64,000 bases of DNA from Eutypa lata. Taxonomy: Eukaryota; Ascomycota; Sordariomycetes; Xylariales; Diatrypaceae. The notes under the pieces were generated by a model that saw nothing but the letters and a program-made list of their open reading frames with translations, had not been told where the DNA came from and did not search any database. The position numbers were made by a program, and so were the translations under genes. The DNA lies in assembly GCA_022661535.1 (NCBI GenBank), contig JAKULF010000009.1:2294001-2358000 (forward strand), in the 5' to 3' direction. Each line of letters opens with the position of its first letter. Position 1 is the stretch's first letter. Below are positions 9,659-20,443 of this stretch, piece after piece.

Positions 9659-12020
9659 TCACGAAGTTTTGCTGCCTTCCGAACGCCAGCTATCCAACGT
9701 AGATAGTGCCTGCTTAGTATGAGGATGTTCAGACCCTAAAGCTTCAACTAGCTCCTCAATGCATTCGTTCATGAAATTGATAGCCTTGTCAACTTTGCCT
9801 TGAGACTTCCAAATTTCCGCCAAAAAACACTTGGTACTTAGCATATCAGGATGTACTTCGCCCAACATTGTCTTCTGTCTCTCCGTTTCCGATATAGCCT
9901 GTGACGCCAATGACTCGGCTTCTTTCCACCGTCCTTGATTCAGATATATTTTTACTAAGGCATTGACAGCGGTCAGTAGAACGGGATGACCCGGGCCTAG
10001 TTCTTTTCTTCGCACCTCCATTACTTGTGATACCAACGGCTCGGCTTTGTCCCATCGTTTCTGGTGCATATACGTGTGTGCTAAATTATGCGTGGAAGCC
10101 AACGTGTCGGGATGTTCCTTGCCCAAGCTCGTCTTCCTCGTCTCCAGTATCTGGACCTCTAGCTTTTCGGCGCGTTGGTGTTGGCCTTTGCTTGAGTACA
10201 ACATTGCTAAGTTGTACTTACTGGTCACGGTTTCGGCGTTCTTGTCACCAAGTAACTTCTGCCTCGTGTCCTTCACTGAAACCAACAGTGACTCGGCCTC
10301 GTTCAAAGATCCACCATACATCCGTATGAGACCTAAAAGGGTTGAAGTCTCCAGTGTCTCTTTATCTTCTTTCCCTAGTGTCTTTTCTAGCACAGTGTGC
10401 GCGTCGTGTGCCATCCTCCCCGCGATGATATATCTGCCTTGGACCATTGCAAACGACGCAGCGTCGTGTAAAAGGACGGCCCGCTTCAGTGCCGACTTTT
10501 CATTAACTGGGGGGTAGTTTATGGCACCTTCAACATGGGCTAGGAGCTTCCGGCAAGTTTTCCAATTTTCATAGGACGGATCTGGGAATTCATTGGCTAG
10601 ACAGTCGATATAGTATTCCTTAAATCTTTCTGTTTCCTTGTGTGCTTCCAACCAATATCTTGCCGATACTTGGACCAACCCATGCATCTTGAAAATTTTA
10701 CCTGTGTCATCGACGGTGACTAAGCAATACTTTCTGAGCATCGCTATATCGTCTTCGAATGAATCTTTCTCAATAACGCTGCTCGTATTCCCTTCGACGT
10801 GGGATAAAATCAAGGTCTGTGGGATTCCCTGACAATCAAAAAAGCTCATTAGAGAAAGCACATTGGCTGCAGATTGTCTTTTGGAGTGAATATAATCAAA
10901 TGACATGTGAAATGTTGCAGATATTGATTTTTTCGAGCTTTCATCCCGTCGGAAGTAGGCTTCATCGTAGTTCATAAGCCGAGACTTGTTTGTCTCGTTC
11001 TCCTGAAACAACCTCAGGTATTCCTTCACTGATGTTCGGGGACTCCTGTGCTGTATGTAGGCCGCTGCTTGACTGATGGCAAGAGGTATGAACTCGAGCG
11101 CCTTTACAAGCTCTTGACCGGCATCTATATCCGATTTCCTCAATTTCTGTTCAAGAAGCCCCAGAGCCTGACTGGAGTCCATTGGTCCAACGTCAATGAC
11201 ACACTCAGGGTCGGGCGTTAGCCTGAATGCTAGCTCCTTGTCTTGAGTAGTAATAAGAACTGATCCGTTTGGACTTTGAGGTATATACGCCCACGGCGAC
11301 CTTGTCTCCCCTTCCTCGGAAAGAGCTGGCTGCTTTGCCTTTTCGGCTGTGTTATAAAACACATCGTAATCATCGACACTATCCAGTATTATGAACCATT
11401 TGTCGTCTGTTCCGGTGGATAGCCATCGCTTTATGAGATTCATTATGTCTGCGTTAGGCTGATCTCGACCAGGGAGCTTAAGAGCATCTGCAATGCCTCT
11501 GAAGCTCTCCTCAGCACGCGCCTTCGTACCGGCATAGACCCAGAACACCCAGATCTCTTCACCTTTCTGCGAAGCGCTGTCTTTAAGCCTATACGCATAT
11601 TCGATGGCAAGCTGTGATTTCCTACACCCGAGTCAGCTTTAACACTTCTACCATTTACATGATAACTCACCCCATGCCGCTTAATCCCACAAGTGCGACT
11701 TGAGAGGCAGGTTCGGAAAATGCCTGGGTTATCCGTTGGAGAAGATCTGGACGATCGACAAATCCGGTAGTATCGCGGCGGAAGGGAATGGAGAACCTTG
11801 GTTTCAGTGGTGCTTCTGATCATTCATATCAACCCAGTTAGCAGATTCGTAAATTCCAGGAAACAATATGCACCCTATAGAATCTCGTCGACCCTTAGTC
11901 ACTTAAACGGGCAAACCTACCGGGTGGCGAGCTGAAATGGTTTGTTATCGACCCGTTGTTCTGGCCCATTTGAAAACCGCGGTTACCATACCCGAAGGAA
12001 ATTTCTGCGAGGTCTGGCAT
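9659..12020 (-). CDS. NLR (STAND) receptor: N-terminal PP/RHIM-like amyloid motif, NB-ARC, TPR
   Basis: Exons 12020..11921, 11815..11671 and 11621..9659 give 735 aa. The start ATG opens a 33-codon exon, then a 105-bp intron (GTAGGT, CTAAC) and a 49-bp intron that splits the P-loop. The N-terminus is ISFGYGNRGFQMGQNNGS (residues 7-24), a short Gly/Asn/Gln motif with the G-x-Q-x-G core of fungal PP motifs and metazoan RHIMs. NB-ARC: Walker A GLSGMGKS (77-84), Walker B FIILDSVDD (158-166), sensor VLITTQD (203-209), GLPLA-like FIPLA (259-263) and MHD-like MHGLVQ (394). From about 466 to 700 there are tandem 42-residue TPRs (HPDTLASTHNLAHTYMHQ and similar). No enzymatic effector domain is fused, so signalling should go through the divergent gene at 12749. 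Related to PNT1-type sensors of programmed cell death and allorecognition. Confidence 0.9.
11983..12003 (-). other. PP/RHIM-like amyloid signalling motif, NLR copy
   Basis: Codes ISFGYGNRGFQMGQNNGS with the core G15-F-Q-M-G19 and following N21-N22-G23-S24. The interval marks the core and its close flank. It matches the effector copy at F9/F238, G10/G239, N13/N242, G15/G244, Q17/Q246, G19/G248 and NNGS (21-24 versus 250-253). Confidence 0.8.
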
Positions 12021-12748
12021 CGTGGATATTATGGCTGTATACTTGGATAATGATGGTGGTACTTAAGGCTGATGTCAGGGAAAGATAGATGATGCTGTTA
12101 GATAATAGCGTAGTTCAGTGAGAGATAGGGGTCACTGGGTCGCCAGAGGCTTTAAGTATAAACAATAGATGGTAAGACCGTTAATTCTTGCCGTTTTCTA
12201 GACATATTCTAGATATATGGGGTCTTGAGCCTTCTTTCTATGTGCTGCAGCGGACCTCCTGTATCACTAACCTCCTGTATCACTGGCCTCCTGTATCACT
12301 GGTGCCTTCCGCGTAATATTTGCCTGATCTCCTAACAATGGAATGGTGCTACCACATGAGGCCTCGAAAAGAAGGACCGCCCCGCACTTAATACACTTCA
12401 AGCGCTATGTGGCATATACGAACTGTCCCTAGCCGTCTTTATCGCTTAATGGTAGGGTCTCGTCTCTTTGCTGTTCTGATTTGGTCCTCGGAGAGCAAAC
12501 AATGTCGGGATTTATCGTTGTCGCGGCGCTAGGTACTTAGAGGGCACAGACTGGAGCCGAATCTCCGTATATATAGCGGCACTGCCTACCACCCAAATAG
12601 CCTTCTTCCTTTCCTTCTGTATGCAGCAACAGGATACTTCACCTAGCCCCTACTGTTCACTGTCTTCTTGACGATCATCATTTATATCTACATCTTCTCA
12701 ATCCTAGAATCGGGTCTCCCAATTCTGTTTTCCACCCTCGTCATTGCC
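12021..12748. promoter_or_regulatory. shared bidirectional upstream region of NLR and effector
   Basis: About 730 bp between divergent start codons. A TATATATA at 12568-12575 lies about 175 bp before the effector ATG, and TTTATACTTAA near 12150-12165 (minus) lies upstream of the NLR ATG. It also holds a three-unit direct repeat (separate entry). Co-regulation of sensor and effector is inferred from the layout, not seen. Confidence 0.45.
12255..12302. repeat. three tandem 16-bp units in the divergent promoter
   Basis: The unit CCTCCTGTATCACTGG is repeated three times head to tail; the first copy ends in AA instead of GG. It sits almost midway between the two divergent start codons. Confidence 0.85.
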
Positions 12749-13611
12749 ATGGCCGACCCCCTGAGCATTGTTGCTGGCGTCGCCGGTACTCTAGTTCCGG
12801 CACTCCATTGGACACGGGTCTTGCTGGACAATGTTGAGAAAGTTTCCGATGCACCGGCAGTCGTCAAAGCCTTGAAGGAAGACCTGTGTACCGTAAAGAT
12901 GGTGCTGGAATCGCTTAAAACAGTCACAGAGCCTCAATGGGACTCAGTTGGCACAGAGGTAGTCACGAAGCTGAATACCACCATAAGCATCTATACAGAA
13001 TCTTGCAACAAACTCGAAACCGACGTTGGCCACCTGACAAGGCATTCTGGAAAAATGACATTGAGAGATCGAATAAACATTCTTTTCAAGGAAAACCGCA
13101 TTAAATCAATGTCAGAGCAGCTACAAATATGCAAAAGCACACTCAGTGCTACCATGAATTCAGTGATGCTGTTAGTATCCCCTAAAGCTTACCTAGCAGG
13201 CCACCGTAATCTAACAATTGGTCTAGGGTTCGTTCCAATGTCAAGAGCCGAATCGTTCCCGATTTCATGAGCAAATTACTTGAAAATGGAGAAGAGATTA
13301 ATAATTCCATCACCACGACCAATGAACAACTCCTCGCGGTGAATACCAAGCTTGAAAATCTTTACCTCGCCGGAGGCGCGGCCGAGGACGATGTACTTAC
13401 CGATCGGAGAATACTTGAGGACGAGAAGACATCACTCGCAGTATGTCAAGATCTGCTTGAAGAAGTACGATCAAGGAATGAAGAAGAAAGGAAGAAGGTT
13501 GAACAACGGGAACAGGATCGGTCAATATCGGTGACATTTGGACGCAACAACTCTGGTATGCAACATGGAGTCAATAATGGAAGCATGGATGGATGGACAT
13601 TTGGCCGCTAG
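12749..13611 (+). CDS. HeLo-like (HELL-type) cell-death effector with C-terminal PP/RHIM-like motif
   Basis: Exons 12749..13170 and 13248..13611 give 261 aa. Intron 77 bp: donor GTTAGT, branch CTAAC, acceptor AG; the join restores SVMLRIVPDFMSKL. The N-terminus MADPLSIVAGVAGTLVPALH is the hydrophobic Gly/Ala-rich start typical of the fungal HeLo-like/STAND N-terminal domain, which forms a helical membrane-targeting bundle in HET-S/HELLP-class proteins. The helical domain runs to about residue 205, followed by a charged coiled coil (EEVRSRNEEERKKVEQREQ). The tail FGRNNSGMQHGVNNGS (238-253) repeats the motif at the N-terminus of the adjacent NLR. Predicted role: membrane-damaging executor switched on by templated folding of its tail. 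The assignment rests on domain order, shared motif and divergent pairing; an upstream in-frame Met at 12668 is less likely as start. Confidence 0.88.
13460..13608 (+). other. coiled coil plus PP/RHIM-like motif, effector copy
   Basis: Codes the acidic/basic coiled coil and then the motif F238-G...G244-M-Q-H-G248-V-N-N-G-S253, ending eight residues later at the stop. Position at the extreme C-terminus behind a flexible linker is the arrangement seen in HET-s and HELLP. Confidence 0.75.
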
Positions 13612-14318
13612 AATGTCTAAGTCTAAAGAGGCAACCGTGAGGATCAAGATGGGCAAGAGCTTTTAAGGTTGGAGGTTAAACTACTTGTGTTGCGTTACAA
13701 ACCGTTTGAATCAACTGCTTTTTTTCCTTCTTAATATGTCTTGTCCATGCGTACAGTCCATAGGACGACATGAATAGCACTCTATGAACTAATCGCAATG
13801 CTCAACTTATATCTTTATATTACTTTCGTGCACGTCAGAATAGCAACTTCATATTGTAAAGGGTACCCATTAAGCTCACTACAGTAGTAAACAACCATCA
13901 GCTTTGAAATCATACGGACATTAGTTTCAGCTCTCTTATTTCAGAGGGAGCTGTAATGTTGCTGCGCAATATAATTAAATGCCCCCCCCTTGGCTAGAGA
14001 TTGCTACCTACAGTTTCATTAAAGAAGGTCCAGAGCGAGCCTTAATAGATCTAGACAGAATACTAGCTGCCAAGGGTATAGTTGGTGGTGCGGTTTGGTG
14101 GTAACGCAATTTAGGCTAACCGCTTAATTGGCGTTTACTATCACGAAGATACCACCCTATACCCGGGTACGCGGGACGTCAATTCCGTAAAGGAACTGTA
14201 TACTAAGGCATGAACACAACATAAAAGCCGATGATCCCCAATCCATTATGAGAATACTAGCACGAGCCTCGTATGACTGTCCAATCGCGAATTGATCAGA
14301 CACTGCAAGCAATCCAGC
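13612..14318. other. intergenic, nothing recognised
   Basis: AT-rich with a short C homopolymer near 13981. Promoter of the secreted HExxH protein must lie at its right end. Confidence 0.5.
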
Positions 14319-15696
14319 ATGAGGATACCTTGGTCAATCACCACATTATGGTGGTGCGCCCTGACGGCCGTCAACGGCGCTCCAACCCAACGACTAGCAG
14401 CACCGCCGACAGAGTTCACCCCGAACACGGGGGTCGGTCCCGGAGGCAGCAGGTTCAAAGACTCACCACACTTCCGCATCTACGATGCCGCGAGTGATGC
14501 CGTGGCAGACACCATAATCCAGACTCTAGAGTCGGCGTACGACTGCTTCGTCAACGGTCAGGGATGGCGTTCGACAGGCCTGTCATTCAACACGGAGAAC
14601 GACGACGGGCCATGGTACAAGATGAACGTCTACAGCGTAGCCGACCTGGGGCCGAACACGGCCGCGAACACCGGGACGGATATGAACGAGGGGCTGAGCT
14701 TTCTCAACGTCGTGACGCAGTGGATGAACACGCCGTCGATAACCGTCCACGAGTTCGGACACGCCATGACCTACGCTGAGCGCTACTGGATCAACCAGGG
14801 GCGCACGGGAGCCTGGTGGGAGACGGTGGCGAACTTCGTGGCCGACACGTTCATCACGTCCCCGATCTGCGCGGAGTCCCGCGCGAAGTACAACCAACCT
14901 GAGGGCGACACGCTCATGAACCTCCAGAAAGTGATCAGTGACTCGTACCAGGTCATCGTAGATGGGATGAGTGGTGGGAACTACTACGACGCCTGGCCGT
15001 TCCTAGTGTATATTGCCAACAATCCCGACGAATACGCCGGTCTCGGCATGGCTAATTTCAGAAATGTATGGCTCAAGTATAGCCGGGACAGCAATGAGAC
15101 TCCTCTCCATGTGTTACAGCGCCTCGCGACGTTGACCTCCATCCAGACTGTCGTAGGCAGGTATTGGGCACGAATGGCCTACGTCGATATCGGACATCCA
15201 AAAGCTAGAGATTTGTTCGATAGGACGAAGGGAAACTTCAACTACGCTAGTATGTGTTTTAACCCCCCCTTAATTCTCAACGTGGTATATCATTTTAGAT
15301 TCCCATAGTTGTCTAGAAGCATAATTTACTAAGAACGTGTTTCCAGATTTGGATTCCTTAGGCGGTGGAAGTTATCGGGTCAAATCAGCCCGGCAGCCGA
15401 AGTACATGGGTGCAAACATTATCCCTTTGAAGGCTAGCAGCGGATCGGTCAGTGTTACAGCAACGGCATCAGCGGCATATACGGCAACATTGGCAGTCAG
15501 GGCTTCAGATAAATCCGTTCGATACGTCGATTTAACGAATGGTCAGGGGCAGGTGGATCTGAAGAGCGGAGAGGAGGCTAGCCTGGTGGTGGCCAACACA
15601 CCTAGTACACTCTATCTTTATGACCCCTTTTCGCTTACTAGTGAGGTAAGCCGGGGGCTAGATTACCAAGTGCAGATCACCGGAGCAAGTGTTTAG
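14319..15696 (+). CDS. secreted HExxH (gluzincin-like) protein, DUF6055-type
   Basis: Exons 14319..15249 and 15347..15696 give 426 aa; intron 97 bp with GTATGT donor, CTAAG branch and CAG acceptor. The start at 14319 is chosen because MRIPWSITTLWWCALTAVNG is a good signal peptide; an in-frame Met at 14292 would bury it. The mature part has HEFGH (144-148) followed by a Trp-rich helix WWETVANFVAD with Glu168, giving HExxH-x19-E, the zinc-ligand pattern of gluzincin-like peptidases. The C-terminal exon is a beta-rich Ser/Thr/Ala domain ending in LDYQVQITGASV. It resembles fungal secreted DUF6055 proteins, for which peptidase activity is predicted rather than shown. Likely secreted to the cell wall or medium. 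Confidence 0.82.
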
Positions 15697-15968
15697 GTAG
15701 ACTCGGTAAAAGCCATCACTGGCATCTGAAAGGCAGGGGAATTTTTGTTTAAAACAATTAAAGCGGATGTATTTCTTTACTTATTAACTTCTTTAACTAT
15801 ATGACGACTTCCGGGAAACGGCTCTGGCGTTAGTTTGAAGAGTTAAATTACAGATCTTAAAGAATGATACATCGGTGGCTGATCACAGCCTTTTTTTCCT
15901 TGCTCTTTTCGGTAACATTTTGCGGACAAGCCCTGGGAGTGGGCTAATCCACCCAGGCTTCTAACTAC
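15697..15968. other. intergenic spacer
   Basis: No coding or RNA signal. It may hold mutated 5' parts of the NmrA pseudogene that can no longer be read. Confidence 0.45.
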
Positions 15969-16376
15969 GTAGTCGAAGTCTTGAATACCGAACCTAATAT
16001 CAAAGCTACAGTGGTGTTCCACACAAGTCTTCCACCACCGAGATACCAAGTAGTGTGAAGGTGGTTAAGGTGGAGACAGTTAACCACAGAAGGAGCTCAA
16101 ATAAGTTTTGTCTGGGCAGGATGCTGTCATGATGGCTAATGGCTCTTAACTTATGGGCCAAGAAGGTAGGTTCATCGAAGCAGCTATCAAGGCGGGTGTC
16201 AAGCGGTTCATCAGTTCGAAGTTCGGCGGAAACACGCAAAATGGCAAGACAGTATCTATTTTTCGTAAGGTCAGTACCAAGGCAAAGATGGTGGTTATTC
16301 TAAGGAAAGCCGCTGCTGTCAAGTTTGTCACGATGATTCTCATGGGATGGAAGTGGTGGAGTGTTTTTGACCCCTG
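15969..16376 (+). pseudogene. NmrA-like NAD(P)-binding protein pseudogene
   Basis: Fragments appear in successive frames: VVEVLNTEPNIKATVVF, then SSTTEIPSSVKVVKVE, then GQDAVMMANGS with a stop, then MGQEGRFIEAAIKAGVKRF followed by GGNTQNGKTVSIFRK. Together these are the central part of an NmrA-like/isoflavone-reductase-like protein, where GVKRF(I/V)PSEFG is the family signature; here it has become GVKRFISSKFG. The N-terminal nucleotide-binding loop and the C-terminal half are missing or unreadable. At least two frameshifts and one in-frame stop argue against an expressed gene. Confidence 0.7.
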
Positions 16377-17162
16377 ACTTCCCTTAACCCAGGTTTGGCT
16401 CTAATATTCAGTGGCCCTAGAATCTATACGTATATGCATGCTGCTTATTAGACAGGCTAGAAGAAATTTGGACGTTCCATTTGTCCTTCACAGAATTCCC
16501 CATTTTACATCAGCAGTATGAAATCAATGTGATTGCCGATTCAGAATGATAGTAGACAATCTGCTCTATATACTTCTCGCCAATCACAGCGAAGATGATT
16601 GTCATGCGTTATAGCTCAACTCCACTGCCCAGGTAACCCCGCTTCAACGATCCAATTTTGATGGGGGACCTATGAACGAAAAAGGATAACGAGCTCGTGC
16701 TATTTCTGAAGATCTCCATTGGCTCAGCATGCAAGGTATGGAGGTAACTAATATGATTCCCAGAAACCCGGTTCTTACTTCTATAAGCCGATAGCTTGGC
16801 CTAAGACCATTAGTTTTGGTATTATGGCTTCGTGATGACCCGGGATGGAGAAAGGGGAAATAGAAGAGAAAGAAAGGAAAAACAGTATACAACACGACCG
16901 TATGCTTCATTCGCCATAGATTCACTGAACAATACACAATTTCTTCATCTTATGAAATTTTGATGTACTTAACATCCATCTTATCTACACTCCTTTGATG
17001 GCCCATATAATCATGGCTTGGCATCGCAGGGGGGGAGGACATGGCTTGCTCTTAGCCCCAGATGTCATAGATTCCCAATCTTGTATAAGAATCGATCATG
17101 GCCTCTCTAGTTTCCGTCGGAGGTTTTGATGACACAAGCCCCCTATTTAGTGTCAAGGTTTC
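16377..17162. other. intergenic, nothing recognised
   Basis: No believable coding frame on either strand; the right end is the upstream region of the PhoD gene. Confidence 0.5.
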
Positions 17163-19405
17163 ATGAATATGAAGAAAAAGCTGGCTTTGGTATTGCAGCT
17201 TAGTGTAAGAGCAATAGCATCTTACACAGGCAACATCAACTATTTCTCGCCCTCGCAACACCATCCTAGCCTGGGGATATCGATCCGCAAAGTTGCTACC
17301 CGCCACTATGCCAATTCACCTTGGGATCCCAGGGAGCTGAACTTTACGCACGGAGTAGCTTCGGGGGATCCGTACGAAGACAGCGTCATACTATGGACGA
17401 GGGCGGCGCCCATCGGCAGTGACAACGACAGGAGCAACGTCACGGTATCAGGATACGTGCCTCTGTACGACCATGAGACTGAGAAATATGTCCAGGCTAG
17501 TACTGCTCCTGTCTGTCTAGAATGGAAGATATCCGAGACGGATGATATGGGAGAAGTGATCAACTCTGGCAATGCCTACACGAGCTCGGACATTGACTAT
17601 ACTGTGAAAGTAAGTTTATTCCCAAAAGTGATGGTCATTTGCATCGGTACTGATTAGCATCGTGTAGGTCGAAGCAAAGAACCTTAAGTCCTTCACCACA
17701 TATTGTGAGTATCCTTCGTTACTAGTATGACTTCAAAATAGAGCCTGCTCACACAGTGTGTGTTAAAAGGGTACCAATTCAATGTCTGTAACTCGGATGT
17801 CAAGTCGGTGGTAGGCAGAACCAAAACCATCCCGGCAAAAGGAAGCAAAGACGTCTCCAATATCAAGCTTGCAGTATTTTCTTGTGCCAACTATCCGTTC
17901 GGATTCTTCAATGCATATGGCAATGTCGTCAACAAAGACTCCGTCGACTATGTCGTTCACCTTGGAGACTACATCTATGAGTACAAGAATGGTTACTACG
18001 GTTGGGGGGATGAGTTCGGCCGCATACCACTGCCGGACCGTGAAATTGTCACGTTGTACGATTACCGCAAGCGTTTAGCGACATACAGAACTGATGAGAG
18101 CCTATACCGAAACCACCAGTACTTTCCCGTAAGTAATTATTACCGTCAATTCCACGAGGTTCTCCTCTCGTCGAGGGGAAATTGTGCTCCGAAATAGTAC
18201 CTAGAACTTCCACTTTGGATCACTATAACAACTAGGAAATGAAGAGACTAATTTAGATTAATACAGTGGATCCCGACTTGGGATGATCATGAAGTCGGCG
18301 ATAACGTCTACAAGGACGGAATGGCGGAACTGAACAACACTGAAGATTCTTTCATCAAGGATGGGGGCGTATCGACTGACCAACGAAAGATGAACGCAGT
18401 TCGAGCTTACTTTGAATGGAGTAAGAGAACCCTCCCCCCATCATGGTTCCCAACATCAGAGAGCGATTATCTAACGATAATCACGCAGTGCCGATCCGCC
18501 AAGTCGATATGGACGACAACCTTCGCATTTGGCGGGACTTCCAGTTCGGGGATCTCTTCGACCTCCTGATGCTCGACACGCGGGTCTACGACCGGTCTAT
18601 CACGGATATGTACTGGAACACGGCGTACATTGATGCTATCCGAGATGATGCGAGCCGGTCCCTGATGGGACCGCGCCAGGAGACCTGGTTCTACCGAAAG
18701 CTGCGGGAGAGCAGCCGGCGCCGGACTGCGTGGCGCATCGTCGGGAGCCAGGTGCTGTTCAGCCGCGTGAACGGCAGCGAAGACGCGACGGGCTTCCTAC
18801 CCACTGATGGGTGGGACGCGTACCAGGCGAACCGAAACCGTACGCTACAGACGCTGTATGGTGATGATGGGGATGACGGGGTCGACGGTGTTATCGGCAA
18901 CAACGTGTTCCTAGCAGGCGATGTACACTCGTCGTACGTCTCGGACTTAGTGTGGCTAGACGCGCGCCCCTATGACCCAATGACGGGAGTAGGCGCGATC
19001 GGCGTCGAGTTCGGGGGCACGGCGATCACGAGCCCGGGTGGCGTGAACGGGAACAACGGGAGCATAACCGAGGGCAACGAACAGGCGGCGTTCCTGCAGG
19101 GTAACAACCGCGAACTGCAGTGGCAAGACAGCTTCTTCCGGGGGTACTTCGAGCTATCGGTCAGCTACGATGCCGTCAACGCGAGCTTCTTCGGTATACC
19201 AGTCATTAGTTCGCCGAACGGCTGGGAGATCCCCCTTGCGAATTTCACCGTGAAGAGCGGCGAGAATAGATTGCATAGAGGGGGGGACGGTGGCAAGGTC
19301 GCAGACGGCAGGGTTGAGAGTGGAAGCGTCAAGGGAGGAGAGACTGTGGGAACGAACGTTACGCTGGATACCACGACGGGAGAATGGTTTGTCTTGAAAT
19401 GGTGA
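17163..19405 (+). CDS. PhoD-like alkaline phosphatase/phosphodiesterase, secreted
   Basis: Exons 17163..17609, 17668..17704, 17770..18128, 18267..18420 and 18489..19405 give 637 aa. Exon 2 is only 37 nt. The N-terminus MNMKKKLALVLQLSVRAIAS looks like a signal peptide; an upstream exon cannot be excluded. Family marks in order: FTHGVASGDP and ILWTR (N-terminal PhoD domain), FTTY|WYQF across an intron, LAVFSCANYPFGFF, DYVVHLGDYIYEY (metal ligands), WIPTWDDHE (metal ligands), DLLMLDTRVYDRS, WRIVGSQVLFS and FLAGDVHSS (metal ligands). The PhoD fold uses Fe/Ca at the active site to hydrolyse phosphomonoesters and diesters, so phosphate scavenging outside the cell is likely. The C-terminal 60 residues are Gly/Ser-rich. 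Confidence 0.9.
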
Positions 19406-20093
19406 ATAGGTATATGTATAAATCTGATATAAGAGGCTATTTAGGAGAAACAATTGAATATCCAGTAGAACCGGGCTCAAATACCCCTTTTTAAAATGTA
19501 AAGAAACGTGTCTACAAATGTCGTGAAGAAAAATAAGATTATAGAGAACTACTATTTACATATATTGCTTGCAATCTATCGCATAACAATCAAATAGATA
19601 AATATTTGAATTAAAAGGTCTGATTAATATCTACCTACGTTTGCACACCTGAAAACACGTAGCCATCCTGGGCATCATGATATTTTTAATTTTCAACATA
19701 CACGTTATTCATAGCACTGTGCAGAAGTATATAAAGATGTCGGTCTAACGTTAAAGAAACAAATGAACAACACAAGTACTTATTTGCTATCACAGTGGAA
19801 TTATTATTAATTTTCAGATTTCAGTGGATAGTTGATACAACGAAGTTGTTACACATGAACTACCAAGTACAGTCATTCCTTACCAATTTTAGGACAACGA
19901 TGACTATACCTGTAATATGTAGCAGTACTATGTTAATAGCTCCCTATCAGTATGAACAGATAGAAGCTCTAAATAGAAGGCGCTGATTATATAGCCAGTC
20001 TCAGGGTTTGTATAACAGGAGTTAGATAATATTTCCGTACAAAACACATTTCATGCCGATAATTAACCTATTCTCTGATTAATTTTTACCTAC
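19406..20093. other. intergenic, AT-rich
   Basis: Very AT-rich 3' flank region; no gene or RNA seen. Confidence 0.5.
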
Positions 20094-20369
20094 TTAATCT
20101 TCCCAGAAAGAAGGACATGGACCTTCGATGGTCTGAGAGTATCGGGTTCCGTAATTGCGAGGGAGGAGGCGAGTCTGGGCTGTGTGACAATCACCAAAGC
20201 CGTTGAAGACCTGCTCCGACCTACATATCTCCTCGTAATCGGGACATTTCGTAATGGGTAATCTGCTGCGAAGGATACCGCGTCGGCGCTCGCACCTGAC
20301 CTCGGTAGTTCCTATTTCGGGCCGATAGCCACACACGCAAACTGTTGGATGCTTGATAAGTTTGCACAT
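20094..20369 (-). CDS. small cysteine-rich protein, 91 aa
   Basis: The frame continues upstream to a Met at 20420, but a TATAAAA box (minus strand, 20443-20437) would then leave under 20 bp to the ATG. The Met at 20369, about 70 bp from the TATA box, is therefore chosen and gives MCKLIKHPTVCVCGYRPE. The protein has seven cysteines (MCK, VCVCG, RCERR, KCPDYEEIC, DCH, PCP), a basic middle and the end GPCPSFWED. It lacks a signal peptide. It resembles the many short MC-starting, cysteine-rich hypothetical proteins of filamentous fungi, possibly metal-binding. Function unknown. Stand-alone gene with long spacers on both sides. Confidence 0.55.
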   Translation of the reverse strand: MCKLIKHPTVCVCGYRPEIGTTEVRCERRRGILRSRLPITKCPDYEEICRSEQVFNGFGDCHTAQTRLLPRNYGTRYSQTIEGPCPSFWED

Positions 20370-20436
20370 GATGGAAACCGGAAAGAAGTAGAAAAAAAGT
20401 ATGAAACAGGAATTGATCAATGACTTTGTCTTCGCC

Positions 20437-20443
20437 TTTTATA
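20437..20443 (-). promoter_or_regulatory. TATA box of the small cysteine-rich gene
   Basis: CTATAAAAGG on the minus strand, 68 bp before the chosen ATG; it decides between two in-frame starts. Confidence 0.5.
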
